A stretch of DNA of 64,000 bases from Gordonia sp. SID5947 (GTDB lineage Bacteria; Actinomycetota; Actinomycetes; Mycobacteriales; Mycobacteriaceae), in contig NZ_WWHU01000001.1 of NCBI RefSeq assembly GCF_009862785.1, forward strand, positions 496,001 through 560,000, read 5' to 3'. Of the stretch, positions 1 to 9,531 are shown piece by piece; position 1 is the first letter of the stretch, and every line of letters begins with the position of its first letter. The notes beneath the pieces are model-generated. The model had not been told where the DNA came from. It worked only from the letters and a program-made list of their open reading frames with translations, and ran no database searches. Both the position numbers and the translations under genes were made by a program.

Positions 1-1
1 G

Positions 2-1317
2 GTCCTCGCCGCCGAGTTCGAGGGCTTCGAGGAGGGCATGAAGTCCAACGGCTTCTCGTCGGCTGCGATCAAGGCACTGTGGGACACGATCCTCCCGTTC
101 GCGGGCTACGCGTTCAACAAGTCCCATGCCGCAGGCTATGGCCTGGTCTCCTTCTGGACCGCCTACCTGAAGGCGAACTACAAGGCCGAGTACATGGCAG
201 GCCTGCTCACGTCGGTCGGTGACGACAAGGACAAGGCCGCCATCTACCTGTCCGATTGCCGCAAACTCGGCATCACCGTGCTACCGCCCGATGTCAACGA
301 ATCACAGCGCAACTTCGCGGCCGTCGGCGGTGACATCCGCTTCGGACTGGCGGCGGTGCGCAACGTCGGTACCGGGGTGGTCTCGGCGATCCTCGCGGCA
401 CGGGAGGAGAAGGGGAAGTTCACCAGCTTCTCCGACTACCTCGGCAAGATCGACGTCACCGCGTGCAACAAGAAGGTCACCGAATCGCTCATCAAGGCCG
501 GAGCCTTCGACTCGTTGAGCCACCCCCGAAAGGGGCTGTTCCTCGTCCACGGGGATGCCGTGGAGTCCGTCATCGGCACCAAGAAGGCCGAGGCGATCGG
601 ACAGTTCGATCTCTTCGGTGATGCCGGCGGGGCCGACGACACGATGGCGGAGGTCTTCGCCGTCAAGGTGCCCGACGAGGAATGGGACTCCAAGCACAAG
701 CTTGCGCTGGAACGGGAGATGCTGGGGCTCTACGTCTCCGACCATCCGCTGGCGGGGTGGCACACGCCATCGCTTCCCAGACCGACACGTCGATCACCGC
801 CCTCTTGGAGGGCACCGTCGCCGACGGGGCGCAGATCACCATCGGCGGCATCATCTCGTCGGTCAACCGTCGCGTGAACAAGAAGGGGGAGCCGTACGCG
901 GTGGTCACCCTCGAGGACATGGTCGGTGGCGTCGAGGTGTACTTCTTCCCTCGCTCGTTCCAGGTCTATGGTCTCGACATCGTCGCCGACAACATCGTGT
1001 TGATCAAAGCGCGAGTCAACAAGCGTGACGACAGCACGATGATCAGCGCCAACGATCTCGCGGTGCCCGATCTCGCGGCGGTGGGGACGGCGAAGCCGGT
1101 ATCGCTCACACTGAGTGCGCGGACCTGCACGCCGGATCGCGTGCAGGCGCTCAAACAGGTCCTCACCCGCCATCCGGGTACCGCGGATGTTCATGTCACC
1201 CTCGTCAGCGAACAGCGGTCGACGATGCTGCGGCTCACAGAGTCGCTGCGGGTCAGCCCGAGTTCCGCGCTGATGGGGGACCTCAAGGCGCTGCTCGGAC
1301 CGAGTTGCCTCGGCTGA
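2..1317 (+). CDS. dnaE1: DNA polymerase III alpha subunit, C-terminal part (5' truncated by window edge, frameshifted)
   Basis: C-terminal third of the replicative polymerase alpha subunit, which extends DNA at the fork with the clamp. The reading enters at base 2 in frame. It shows the end of the polymerase domain ([20 protein letters not shown]), helix-hairpin-helix sequence and then an OB-fold segment ([20 protein letters not shown]). After [10 protein letters not shown] (about base 755) the frame is lost and continues one frame back as [19 protein letters not shown]. One extra G in the G4 run at 754-757 joins the two halves exactly, giving 438 residues to the TGA at 1315-1317. A real break in this essential gene is unlikely, so I read it as a base-call error. 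M. tuberculosis has dnaE1 at the same relative position. Confidence 0.95.
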
Positions 1318-1364
1318 TAAGGGCCGAGTTTTCGGCGACCCGAACAATTTAGTTCTGGGTGCGT

Positions 1365-1370
1365 TACACT
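1365..1370 (+). promoter_or_regulatory. possible -10 box of the small membrane protein gene
   Basis: TACACT lies 51 bases before the ATG at 1422, in a short AT-richer stretch after dnaE1. No convincing -35 is visible, so this is only a candidate. Confidence 0.25.
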
Positions 1371-1421
1371 TGAGTCAGCGGCAACGAATATCTGCCGTCG
1401 CAGCCTGACCGAGGAGTGACC

Positions 1422-1673
1422 ATGACCGCAGCGAACATCTCCGCGCTGGTCGAGGTGCGCCCGCACCGGTCGCGGACGTCGGCACGTTCGGTGACGATCG
1501 CCGGCACCCAGTGGCCCGTCTACAAGCTGCATGCGCTGCTGGCCGCCGTGATCGTCGGAGTGCTTGCCCTCGCGATCACCGGCTCGGCCCAGACGGTCGC
1601 GTGGGCCTCGGGCGTCGCCCTTCTCACCGTGTGGTGGACCGAACGCTTCTGGCAAGCACACCGGTCCCACTAG
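1422..1673 (+). CDS. small two-helix membrane protein, unknown function
   Basis: 83-residue protein of unknown function. The basic N-terminal third is followed by two hydrophobic stretches (LHALLAAVIVGVLALAITG and QTVAWASGVALLTVWW) joined by a very short turn, so it is probably an integral membrane hairpin. I chose the ATG at 1422 because GAGGAG at 1411-1416 sits at a good distance; a GTG two codons upstream overlaps that ribosome site. It stands alone between dnaE1 and a minus-strand secreted protein gene, and is followed at once by a 21-bp tandem repeat. No conserved catalytic motif is visible. Confidence 0.65.
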   Translation: MTAANISALVEVRPHRSRTSARSVTIAGTQWPVYKLHALLAAVIVGVLALAITGSAQTVAWASGVALLTVWWTERFWQAHRSH

Positions 1674-1675
1674 TC

Positions 1676-1738
1676 GCCGACAGCAACCGCAAACCCGCCG
1701 ACAGCAACCGCGGATCCGCCGACAGCAACCCAAAGCGC
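1676..1738. repeat. three 21-bp tandem repeats, core GCCGACAGCAAC
   Basis: Three adjacent 21-bp units begin GCCGACAGCAACC at 1676, 1697 and 1718. A degenerate fourth unit (GCCGAGAGAATCC) starts at 1739. The array begins two bases after the stop of the small membrane gene and lies outside any convincing gene. The same 12-base core and the same 21-bp period occur in the repeat that encodes the lgt tail 46 kb away. Confidence 0.85.
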
Positions 1739-1794
1739 GCCGAGAGAATCCCAGCTCTCATCGGGAGAATCCGGGCCCTCGCGATCGAACGTGC

Positions 1795-2816
1795 TCAGCC
1801 GGGGATGGCGGCCGTCGCGCCCCGATCAAATCCGCCCGGGATCTCGTAGATCCGTCCGTCGAAACCCGCCCGGTAGAGATGGCCTGCGGAGAAACCACGG
1901 TTCCCCGGCCGTACGAGAGCACGCTGGACGTGGGAATCCCTGAACCGAGTACGCAGTAGCGACCCGGCGACGTGATACGGACGATCTGGCCGGCGCCGTT
2001 GAACGGAACCACCGGGCGCTCCTGGGAGTCGACCGTCAGGCCGTCCGGTCCGGCCGTGATGTTGCCACCGAGGTTCAGCAGACTCTGCACCACACGAGGA
2101 TTCGCGGTGGAGATCCGGCTGACCCCGGGATTGACGAAGGTCCGCGAGACATAGAGCCAACGGTCACCTTTACCGAGGACCGCACCGTTGGCGCTGGGGA
2201 GCGAATCCCAATCGGCCTGCACCGCACCGTTGGGATAGGCACGGCCGATCAAGTTTCCGAAATCATTGGTGGCATAGACGATTCCATTGGCCGCCGTGTC
2301 CATCCCGTTGGCGGCCGAGAAGCCGCGTACCCAGGGTCGGAGCGCGAGATTGGACACGTTGAGGCGTGCGATGCCCGCGTGCCGAAGCGAGTCCCCGACC
2401 ACAACGCGCGCATCGGCACCGTATCCCACCAGCAACGCGCCGTCCCGGGCCCATGCCAGCGCTCCGGCGCCACCCTCGGGGACCCGGGCTATCGGCACCG
2501 GGCGTGCCCCCGGCGCTGACAGCCGGAAGACCCGTCCCGAGACCAGGTCGGTCGTGTAGAGGCGTCCACCAGCGTCGACGGTGAGACCTTCGAGTGCTGC
2601 TCCTGGGATGGAGCCGACCAACCGGGGAGCTTGTCCGGCGCCCGCGCACACCGGCGCTGCGGCAGCGGGGGCTGCGGAGAGTGCGGTGAACAGACCGGCA
2701 GTGAGTGCGACCACGGAGGAGGTCGCGATCAGCCGTCGCCGCATCGGTTTCGGGTCCGATCGCGATGGCGACCCCGTGTCGTCGGCGCGATCGAATGATG
2801 TGGAGCGTCGGAACAT
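1795..2816 (-). CDS. secreted SMP-30/gluconolactonase-like beta-propeller protein (frameshifted near the C-terminus)
   Basis: Probably exported protein of about 340 residues with a beta-propeller-like repeat pattern. The ATG at 2816 has a good ribosome site (GGGAGG). A 24-residue lead precedes MRRRLIATSSVVALTAG..., a typical signal peptide ending APAAAA. The mature part has repeated blade-like motifs (LEGLTVDAGGRLYTTD, NGIVYATNDFGNLIG, GPDGLTVDSQERPVV) as in SMP-30/strictosidine-synthase-like proteins. Near the end the frame breaks at the C4 run 1913-1916. One added base restores the ending GHLYRAGFDGRIYEIPGG and the stop at 1795. Without correction it would run to 1758 with a low-complexity tail. 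Substrate unknown. Confidence 0.75.
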
Positions 2817-2988
2817 CTCGGCCTCCCGAGGTTGGACGCCGTCCGCCTGCCGGTCACGCACACAGATCTGGGGGACGACTGATTCGTTGACCTCTGTGGA
2901 GTGTATGCCCACGGTGGAGCTCCGTCGACCATTTCCGATCGCAGTGCGCCGGGCTCCCGATGAACCTGCCGGCGCTCCGGGTGAGAGC

Positions 2989-4374
2989 ATGGAGAGCGTG
3001 AGTACCCAGGAGGCATCGGTTCATCAGCGCGGTCCGACGTTGACCGCCGACGCCATCACGGCGTCGGTCGCTCGGATCGCGGAGGCTGTCGCCCGCACGC
3101 CGCTGGAGGAGTCGCCGCGGATCTCGGCCGACGTCGGTGCCCGGGTGTTCCTCAAGCGCGAGGACCTGCAGACGGTGCGCTCGTACAAGATTCGCGGTGC
3201 CTACAACGTGATGGCCCAACTGTCCGAGCAGGAACTCGCCCGCGGTGTGGTCGCGGCGAGCGCGGGCAATCATGCGCAGGGGGTCGCCTATGCGTGCCGG
3301 TCGATGCAGGTGCACGGACGAATCTATGTGCCGACCACCACCCCGAAACAGAAGCGGGACCGAATCCGTTGGCACGGTGGCGACTTTGTCGAATTGATCG
3401 CCGTCGGCGAGACCTACGACGCGGCTGCGGCCGCGGCGCAGTCGGACGTGATGCGCACCGGGGCCTCGTGGATCCACGCGTTCGACGATCCGCGTACCGC
3501 CGCGGGCCAGGGGACGATCGCCTACGAGATCGTCGAGCAGCTCGGAAAGGTGCCCGACGTCGTCGTCGCGCCGGTCGGTGGCGGTGGTTGTCTCGCCGGT
3601 ATCGCGACGTACCTCCGTTCCGTCAGCGATGACGTCGCCATCGTCGGGGTGGAGCCGACCGGGGCCGTGTCGTTGACCGCTGCATTGGCGGCCGGCGGCC
3701 CGGTCACGCTCGGCACCATCGATTCCTTTGTCGACGGTGCCGCGGTGAAGCGAATCGGCAACATCGGCCACCGGGTGATGGCCGATCTCGATGCCACCGT
3801 CACCGGGCATCCCGGACTGGCTGCGATCGCCCCGAAACCCCTCGTCGAGGTGCTCGAGCACGGTGTGCCGTACCGGCCCCGCCCGGGGACCACCCACGTC
3901 ACCCACGTCGACGAGGGTGCCATCTGCTCGACCATGCTCGCGCTCTACCAGAACGAGGGCATCATCGCCGAACCTGCCGGCGCGCTGGCCGTGACGGCCC
4001 TGTCGGCTCTGGACCTGCCCGCCGATGCCACCGTGGTCTGCCTGATCTCCGGTGGCAACAACGACGTATCCCGCTACGGCGAGATCATCGAACGTTCGCT
4101 CGTCCACAAGGGGCTCAAGCACTACTTCCTGGTGGACTTCCCGCAGGAACCGGGGGCGCTGCGGAGGTTCCTCGACGATGTGCTCGGTCCGGAAGACGAC
4201 ATCACGCTGTTCGAGTACGTGAAGCGGAACAACCGCGAGACCGGAGCCGCACTGGTCGGTGTGGAACTCGGTGCGCCGGAGGGCCTCGCCGGTTTGATGG
4301 ACCGCATGGCCTACTCGCGGCTGCACTGCGAGCGACTCGAACCGGGCACCCCGGCCTACGACTATCTGACCTGA
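2989..4374 (+). CDS. ilvA: threonine ammonia-lyase (threonine dehydratase), biosynthetic
   Basis: Cytoplasmic PLP enzyme converting L-threonine to 2-oxobutanoate and ammonia, the first step to isoleucine. The PLP lysine is in LQTVRSYKIRGAYN and the phosphate-binding loop is VAPVGGGGCLAG. The C-terminal part (HYFLVDFPQEPGALRRFL) is a single ACT-like regulatory domain, as in the short actinobacterial IlvA. From ATG 2989 it has 461 residues; GTG 2998 is an equally good start (458). The open frame continues far upstream without function. It ends four bases from the stop of the convergent treZ, so no room is left for a classical terminator. Confidence 0.95.
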   Translation: MESVSTQEASVHQRGPTLTADAITASVARIAEAVARTPLEESPRISADVGARVFLKREDLQTVRSYKIRGAYNVMAQLSEQELARGVVAASAGNHAQGVAYACRSMQVHGRIYVPTTTPKQKRDRIRWHGGDFVELIAVGETYDAAAAAAQSDVMRTGASWIHAFDDPRTAAGQGTIAYEIVEQLGKVPDVVVAPVGGGGCLAGIATYLRSVSDDVAIVGVEPTGAVSLTAALAAGGPVTLGTIDSFVDGAAVKRIGNIGHRVMADLDATVTGHPGLAAIAPKPLVEVLEHGVPYRPRPGTTHVTHVDEGAICSTMLALYQNEGIIAEPAGALAVTALSALDLPADATVVCLISGGNNDVSRYGEIIERSLVHKGLKHYFLVDFPQEPGALRRFLDDVLGPEDDITLFEYVKRNNRETGAALVGVELGAPEGLAGLMDRMAYSRLHCERLEPGTPAYDYLT

Positions 4375-4378
4375 ACGG

Positions 4379-6178
4379 TCACCGCAATCGGCCGATCACG
4401 ACGTTCGGACCGTTGCTGTGCAGTTCCCCCTCGGCTTTCGTGGGCTCGTCCCACCAGAGCCGAGGGGACATGTCGACCGGTACCGTGGTCCCGGCCTCGC
4501 CCAGGATGCAGACAACGCACCATGCGCCGCGGAACATCGCGAACCATCCCGCTGATTCATCGAAAGATGTTGTGATGGAAGCGAAGTCGCCGCAATTGAG
4601 ATCGTCTTCGCGTTTGCGGAGCGCGATCAGGTCGCGGTAGAAGTCAAGCATTCGACGATGCGTCGGCCGGTCGAGCTCGGTCCAGTCGAGCTTCGACGAT
4701 CGGAACGTCGCCGGATCCTGGGGATCGGGGATCTCCGCGCTGTCCCAGCCGTGGTCGGCGAACTCCGCGCGCCGGCCGTCGGCGGTCGCGCGTCCGAGTT
4801 CCGGTTCCGGATGAGACGTGAAGAACGCGAACGGCGTCTCGGCCGCCCATTCTTCGCCCATGAACAACATCGGGGTGAATGGCGACAGCAACACTAGTGC
4901 CGCCTTGATGGCGAGCGCACCCCCGGTCAGATAGGCCGACGGCCGGTCGCCGACGGCGCGGTTGCCGATCTGGTCGTGATCGCACGTGTAGGCCAGCAAC
5001 GCGTGGGCGGAGACCCGGTCGGTGGGGATCGGACGGCCGTGTCGGCGTCGCCGGAACGACGAATAGGTGCCGTCGTGGAAGAAGCCGCCGCGCAACGCCT
5101 TCGACAGACCCGCTAGGCTGCCGAAATCGGCGTAATAGCCCTGCCGCTCGCCGGAGACCGCGGCATGGATCGCGTGGTGGATGTCATCGTCCCACTGCGC
5201 GGTGAGTCCGTAGCCGCCCAGTCGACGGGGGAGGATCAGTCGGGGATCGTTGAGATCGCTCTCCGCGATCAGCGACAGCGGCCGGCCGAGTTCGAGTGCG
5301 AGCGCGTCGGTGGCGACCGCGAGTTCCTCCAACAGGTGGACAGCCCGGTGATCGACGAGGGCGTGGACGGCGTCGAGACGCAGGCCGTCCACGTGGAACT
5401 CGCGCATCCATCGAAGGGCGTTCCCGATGATGTAGGAACGGACCTCGTCGGAGTCCGGCTCGGACAGGTTCAGCGACGAGCCCCAATTGTTGGTGCCCTC
5501 GGTGAGGTACGGGCCGAACCGCGGCAGGTAGTTGCCCGACGGTCCGAGGTGGTTGTAGACCACGTCGAGCACCACGCCTAGTCCGCGCCGATGGCAGGCG
5601 TCGACGAACCGGGCGAATCCGTCGGGACCGCCGTAGGCCTCGTGGACGGCGTACCACGCGACGCCGTCGTAACCCCAGCCGTGTGTCCCGTTGAATGCGT
5701 TCACCGGCATCACTTCGACGACGTCGACACCGAGGTGCACGAGGTGGTCGAGGCGCTCGATCGCCGCGTCGAATGTGCCTCCTGCGGTGAACGTTCCGAT
5801 GTGCAGCTCATAGAGTACGGCGCCGCGGATGTCGACGCCGGGCCAATCGTCGTCGGACCACATCGACTCGTCGAGTCGATGTAGCGCCGATGCGCCGTGC
5901 ACGCCGTCGGGCAGGCGCACCGAACGCGGATCGGGTACCGGCTCGCCACCATCGACGACAAAGCGATACCGCAGGTCGGACAGCTCGGCGAGCGGTGCCT
6001 CGACGACCGGTGCCCACCATTCGGCGGCGTCCCGGCCCGCTTGTGCCTCGCCCCGCCGCATCGGGAGCTCGACCTCGTTGCCACCGACCCCGTTGTCGGC
6101 GAGCATCGCGACGCTCTGCGCACGTGGCGCCCACACGCGGATGTCCGCAAGGGTCTGCGGCGGGATGAAAGGCGGCAC
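4379..6178 (-). CDS. treZ: malto-oligosyltrehalose trehalohydrolase
   Basis: Glycoside hydrolase family 13 enzyme that releases free trehalose from maltooligosyl-trehalose made by TreY. It has 599 residues, normal for TreZ. An N-terminal beta-sandwich (IRVWAPRAQSVAML) precedes the (beta/alpha)8 barrel. Visible barrel motifs are VVLDVVYNHLGPSGN, the nucleophile Asp269 in HVDGLRLDAVHAL and the acid/base Glu306 in LIAESDLNDP, followed by FMGEEWAAETPF near the end. The start is GTG 6178, the first in frame, with no strong ribosome site. Its partners treY and treX lie 9.7 kb away because an mce operon sits between them. It is divergent from that operon across a 298-bp gap. Confidence 0.95.
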   Translation of the reverse strand: MPPFIPPQTLADIRVWAPRAQSVAMLADNGVGGNEVELPMRRGEAQAGRDAAEWWAPVVEAPLAELSDLRYRFVVDGGEPVPDPRSVRLPDGVHGASALHRLDESMWSDDDWPGVDIRGAVLYELHIGTFTAGGTFDAAIERLDHLVHLGVDVVEVMPVNAFNGTHGWGYDGVAWYAVHEAYGGPDGFARFVDACHRRGLGVVLDVVYNHLGPSGNYLPRFGPYLTEGTNNWGSSLNLSEPDSDEVRSYIIGNALRWMREFHVDGLRLDAVHALVDHRAVHLLEELAVATDALALELGRPLSLIAESDLNDPRLILPRRLGGYGLTAQWDDDIHHAIHAAVSGERQGYYADFGSLAGLSKALRGGFFHDGTYSSFRRRRHGRPIPTDRVSAHALLAYTCDHDQIGNRAVGDRPSAYLTGGALAIKAALVLLSPFTPMLFMGEEWAAETPFAFFTSHPEPELGRATADGRRAEFADHGWDSAEIPDPQDPATFRSSKLDWTELDRPTHRRMLDFYRDLIALRKREDDLNCGDFASITTSFDESAGWFAMFRGAWCVVCILGEAGTTVPVDMSPRLWWDEPTKAEGELHSNGPNVVIGRLR

Positions 6179-6304
6179 CGGCGCGGGAAAGACGGAGATC
6201 TCCCCCTTTGGTCGCTCGTCCCAGTTATGGTGTCGGGAGCTTTCGACTTATCGGTCACGAAACATAAGGTATGTCGTCGCTGTGACCGGCGCAGATGGCG
6301 GTAA

Positions 6305-6320
6305 TGTGACCCGTGACACA
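6305..6320 (+). promoter_or_regulatory. candidate CRP/GlxR-type site before the mce operon
   Basis: TGTGACCCGTGACACA matches the TGTGA-N6-TCACA consensus of actinobacterial CRP-family regulators at 9 of 10 positions. Further GTGACC copies lie at 6282-6287 and, inverted, at 6253-6258. The site lies between divergent treZ and yrbEA, upstream of a possible -10 box (TATATT, 6341-6346). The regulator assignment is inference. Confidence 0.4.
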
Positions 6321-6376
6321 GACGGATTGGAGATATCAGATATATTTACCGGCGGGGGTCGGCCCACCAGGGGGCC

Positions 6377-6393
6377 CGCACCGATACGGTGCG
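6377..6393. promoter_or_regulatory. 7-bp inverted repeat in the treZ-mce divergent region
   Basis: CGCACCG-ATA-CGGTGCG is a perfect 7+3+7 palindrome about 84 bases before the yrbEA start. It may be an operator for the mce operon. No regulator gene is adjacent. The rest of the gap (6179-6476) shows only the GTGAC cluster and an AT-rich possible -10. Confidence 0.4.
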
Positions 6394-6476
6394 CGGGTTG
6401 GTGGCCGAGTCGGCCGCTCGATCGACACATTTGACTGAACCCGGCGACGGGGCAGCCGACACGCGAGGGTAGGGGA

Positions 6477-7331
6477 TTGAGTACTGACGCGGTGACCTCG
6501 AGCGATGAGGGAACACGTACGGGGTCCGGCGGGGCGCGCCGGTGGTTCCGCGAGCACGTCATGGCGTCGTTCGACACGTTCGGTCGACAGATGGGCATGT
6601 TCGTCGAGGTCTTCCGGGTCCTCATCGTCGACATCGTCAAACGCCGGTTCCCGTTCCGGGAGTTCATCAGGCAGTGCGCATTCATGTCGAGCACCTCGGT
6701 TTTTCCCACGCTGCTCGTCGCGATCCCGATCGGGGTGATCGTCTCGATTCAGGTGTCCAACATCGCCGGCCAGATCGGTGCGACCTCTTTCTCCGGAGCC
6801 GCGACCGGCCTCGGCGTCATCCGGCAGGGCGCTCCGCTGGTGACGTCGCTGCTGCTCGCAGGCGCGGTCGGCTCCGCGATCGCGGCCGACCTCGGGTCCC
6901 GGACCATCCGTGACGAGATCGACGCGATGAGGGTGATGGGGGTGAACCCGATCCAGCGTCTGATCTCGCCGCGCCTGCTGGCCACCATGGTGGTGAGCTT
7001 CCTGCTCTGCGGTTTCGTCTGTTTCGTCGGTTTCATCACCGGATACGTCTTCAACGTCTACTTCCAGGGTGGGACGCCCGGTAGCTACACCGGCACCTTC
7101 GCGTCCTTCGCATCCACCTCCGACCTCGCCTTCGCGATCATCAAGGCGGTGATCTTCGGTGCGATCGTCGCGGTGGTGGCCTGTGATCGAGGGTTGACCA
7201 CGAAGGGCGGACCCGCGGGTGTGGCCAACTCGGTCAACGCCGCCGTGGTCAATTCGGTGCTGTTGTTGTTCACCGTGAACGTCGCTCTGACGCAACTGTT
7301 CGCGATCCTCGTCCCGGCCAGGGTGGTGTGA
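6477..7331 (+). CDS. YrbE/MlaE-type permease of Mce transporter, first copy
   Basis: Inner-membrane permease (MlaE/YrbE family, 284 residues) of an Mce lipid or sterol importer. It has several membrane helices and the family block around residues 125-160 (GSAIAADLGSRTIRDEIDAMRVMGVNP), thought to contact the ATPase. The TTG start at 6477 follows GAGGGT at a normal distance; GTG 6492 is an alternative. First gene of an operon yrbEA-yrbEB-mceA-F-Mce-associated protein. No ATPase gene is present, as is usual: actinobacterial Mce systems share an unlinked MceG/Mkl ATPase. I cannot tell from sequence which substrate class it moves. Confidence 0.92.
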   Translation: MSTDAVTSSDEGTRTGSGGARRWFREHVMASFDTFGRQMGMFVEVFRVLIVDIVKRRFPFREFIRQCAFMSSTSVFPTLLVAIPIGVIVSIQVSNIAGQIGATSFSGAATGLGVIRQGAPLVTSLLLAGAVGSAIAADLGSRTIRDEIDAMRVMGVNPIQRLISPRLLATMVVSFLLCGFVCFVGFITGYVFNVYFQGGTPGSYTGTFASFASTSDLAFAIIKAVIFGAIVAVVACDRGLTTKGGPAGVANSVNAAVVNSVLLLFTVNVALTQLFAILVPARVV

Positions 7332-7332
7332 G

Positions 7333-8198
7333 ATGACGGCTTCACGATATGTGCCCCCGCCCTTCGGCCGGTCGAGGCGGCCAAGGCGATCTACCGAGGT
7401 CCCCGCGGCGTGCTCGCCGCAATGGGTCACCTCATCACCTTTCTCGTCAAATCGATCGGCGCGGTGCCGATCGCCTTCACGCACTACCGCAAAGAAGTGT
7501 GGCGTCTGCTGTCGGATGTCGCCTGGGGCAACGGCGCGATCGTCGTCGGCGGGGGCACCGTCGGCGTCATGGTGATCCTCGGCGTCATGGGCGGGGCCAC
7601 CGTCGGCATCGAGGGATTCACCGCGCTGAATCTCCTTGGCATGTCGCCGGTCACCGGCGGACTGTCGGCCTTCGCCACGACCCGCGAGATCGCGCCACTG
7701 CTGGCGGCCACCGCCTTCACCGCGCAATCGGGTTGTCGCTTCACCGCGCAGCTCGGATCGATGCGGATCAGCGAGGAGATCGACGCGCTCGAATCCATCG
7801 CGATCCGTCCGCTGCCCTACCTGGTGACCACCCGGATGTCGGCCGCGGTGCTGGCGATCGTGCCGCTGTATGCGGTGTCGCTGACCGCGAACTACCTTGC
7901 CTGCCAGGTCATGTTCCAGCTGCAGAGCGGCCAGGGCGCCGGCACCTACCTCTACTACTTCAATCAGTTCCTGGTCTCCTCGGACATCGTCGCCTCGTTC
8001 GTCAAGGTGGTCGTCTTCGTCCTGCTGACCACGTTCATCCAGTGTTATTACGGCTATTTCGCCTCCGGGGGACCCGAAGGCGTGGGGGTGGCCGCCGGGC
8101 ACGCGATCCGCATGGCGATCATCGTCATCGTGTTCGCCAACCTGGTCCTGACGCTCGTGTTCTGGGGTACCTCGCCCGGAATCAAGATCTCGGGTTAG
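7333..8198 (+). CDS. YrbE/MlaE-type permease of Mce transporter, second copy (frameshifted near the N-terminus)
   Basis: Second MlaE-type permease, pairing with the preceding gene to form the channel core. ATG 7333 follows the previous stop by one base and gives RYVPPPF. The frame then shifts at 7363-7368, where restoring one base (TTCCGG instead of TTCGG) gives RPVEAAKAIYRGPRGVLAAMGHL and a 288-residue protein. The family block is FTAQLGSMRISEEIDALESIAIRP. An uncorrected caller would start at 7410 and lose the N-terminal amphipathic part. It ends 7 bases before mceA. Confidence 0.9.
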
Positions 8199-8205
8199 GG
8201 GGGTC

Positions 8206-9531
8206 ATGGACATCGCCACCGACGGACGCAATCCGTCACTGCTGCAGTACGTCCTGCGCGGACTAGCGTTCCTCGTCGTACTGCTCATCCTGTTCGCGTT
8301 GCTCTTCATGCGCTATCAGGGCACGTTCACCTCGACGGTTCCGGTGACCGCCGAACTCACCGATGTGGGTGACGGGTTGGTCACCGACGCGGACGTCCGC
8401 TACAACGGGCTGATCGTGGGTGCGGTCAAGTCCATCGACCTCAGCGGCGAGGTCGGTCCGGGCAACCTCCAGTACAAGAACGTCGGGATCGACATCGACC
8501 CCGAGCAGGCGCCGGGCATCCCCGGCAACGTCACCGCTCGGACCGTGCCGTCGAACCTGTTCGGCGTCAACTCCGTCGAACTCGTCGCTCCCGCAAAGCC
8601 GAGCGGTGAGGGCTTGTCCTCGGATGCCACGATCCCGGCCGACGAGACCCTGCCGACCCTGCGGTTGCAGGACGCGCAGAACGAGCTACGCACCCTGTTG
8701 CAGGCCGTGCCACCGGAAGACCTCGCCTCGGTCCTCGCGACGATCTCGGACGCCTTGAAGGGTGGCGGCGCCGTGTTCGGCGCTTTCGTCCCGCTGCTGA
8801 ACAACTACTGGCGGACGATCAACGCGCAGTTCCCGCCTGGCGCGCCCTCGGGCTTCGACAACTTCAACCGGGCGGTCAAAGGGCTGTCGCAGTCGACACC
8901 CCAGTTGCTGGACACCTTGGGGCGCAGCGTGATCCCGGCGATGACGATCGCCGACAAGCAGCAGGACCTCACGGCGATCCTGTCTGCCGGCGAGGGTGTC
9001 CTCGACGAGACCCAGGCACTCTTCGCGGCCAACGGCGACCGTGGTAAGCGGGTGGTGCGCGATCTCAACACGATGGTCGGCGCGGCCGTGCTCGAGCCGG
9101 ATGCGTTGCCGCAGGCGCTGACAGCGCTGAACAATCTCGCCACCAAGGCGCTGACCGTGTTCACCGGGGTCAACGGGCACGCTCAGCTCAACGCCGGTCT
9201 GAGCTTCAGTCCGTTCCAGCGGTACACCCGACAGAATTGTCCGGTCTACAACGGCGGCCCGTACGGTCAGACGCGCGGTCCGGGTTGTGTGGGGCCGGGC
9301 ACCGGGACCGGGCCGACGAGTTCCGGGCCGTTGATGATCTATCCTTCGGACGGTATGCGCCGCAACGCGTCCACCGCGGGATCGGTGACCACCTCGGCGG
9401 ACAAGAAGACCTTGGGGACGGCGCTGAAGCGTAAGCCGGGGACCGCGGACACGCTCATGCTGGGGCCGCTGGTCCAGTCGAGTTCGGTGCGATCGGGGAA
9501 CCCGGACGGACAGCAGGGAGGTGGTCGATGA
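8206..9531 (+). CDS. Mce family protein, MceA position
   Basis: Substrate-binding Mce protein of 441 residues, anchored by one N-terminal helix (LRGLAFLVVLLILFALLFM). The MCE domain follows at about 40-120 (TSTVPVTAELTDVGDGL, VRYNGLIVGAVKSI). Then comes a long helical part and a low-complexity tail rich in Gly, Ser and Pro. Six such proteins form a hexameric tunnel through the periplasm and mycolic cell wall. ATG 8206 is preceded by GGGGGG. Its stop overlaps the mceB start. The tail contains two cysteines (NCPVYNG, GPGCVGP). Confidence 0.9.
   Translation: MDIATDGRNPSLLQYVLRGLAFLVVLLILFALLFMRYQGTFTSTVPVTAELTDVGDGLVTDADVRYNGLIVGAVKSIDLSGEVGPGNLQYKNVGIDIDPEQAPGIPGNVTARTVPSNLFGVNSVELVAPAKPSGEGLSSDATIPADETLPTLRLQDAQNELRTLLQAVPPEDLASVLATISDALKGGGAVFGAFVPLLNNYWRTINAQFPPGAPSGFDNFNRAVKGLSQSTPQLLDTLGRSVIPAMTIADKQQDLTAILSAGEGVLDETQALFAANGDRGKRVVRDLNTMVGAAVLEPDALPQALTALNNLATKALTVFTGVNGHAQLNAGLSFSPFQRYTRQNCPVYNGGPYGQTRGPGCVGPGTGTGPTSSGPLMIYPSDGMRRNASTAGSVTTSADKKTLGTALKRKPGTADTLMLGPLVQSSSVRSGNPDGQQGGGR

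Noticed and set aside
2581..2988. 136-residue N-terminal extension of IlvA
   Set aside because: It is antisense to the secreted protein gene and shows no IlvA homology.
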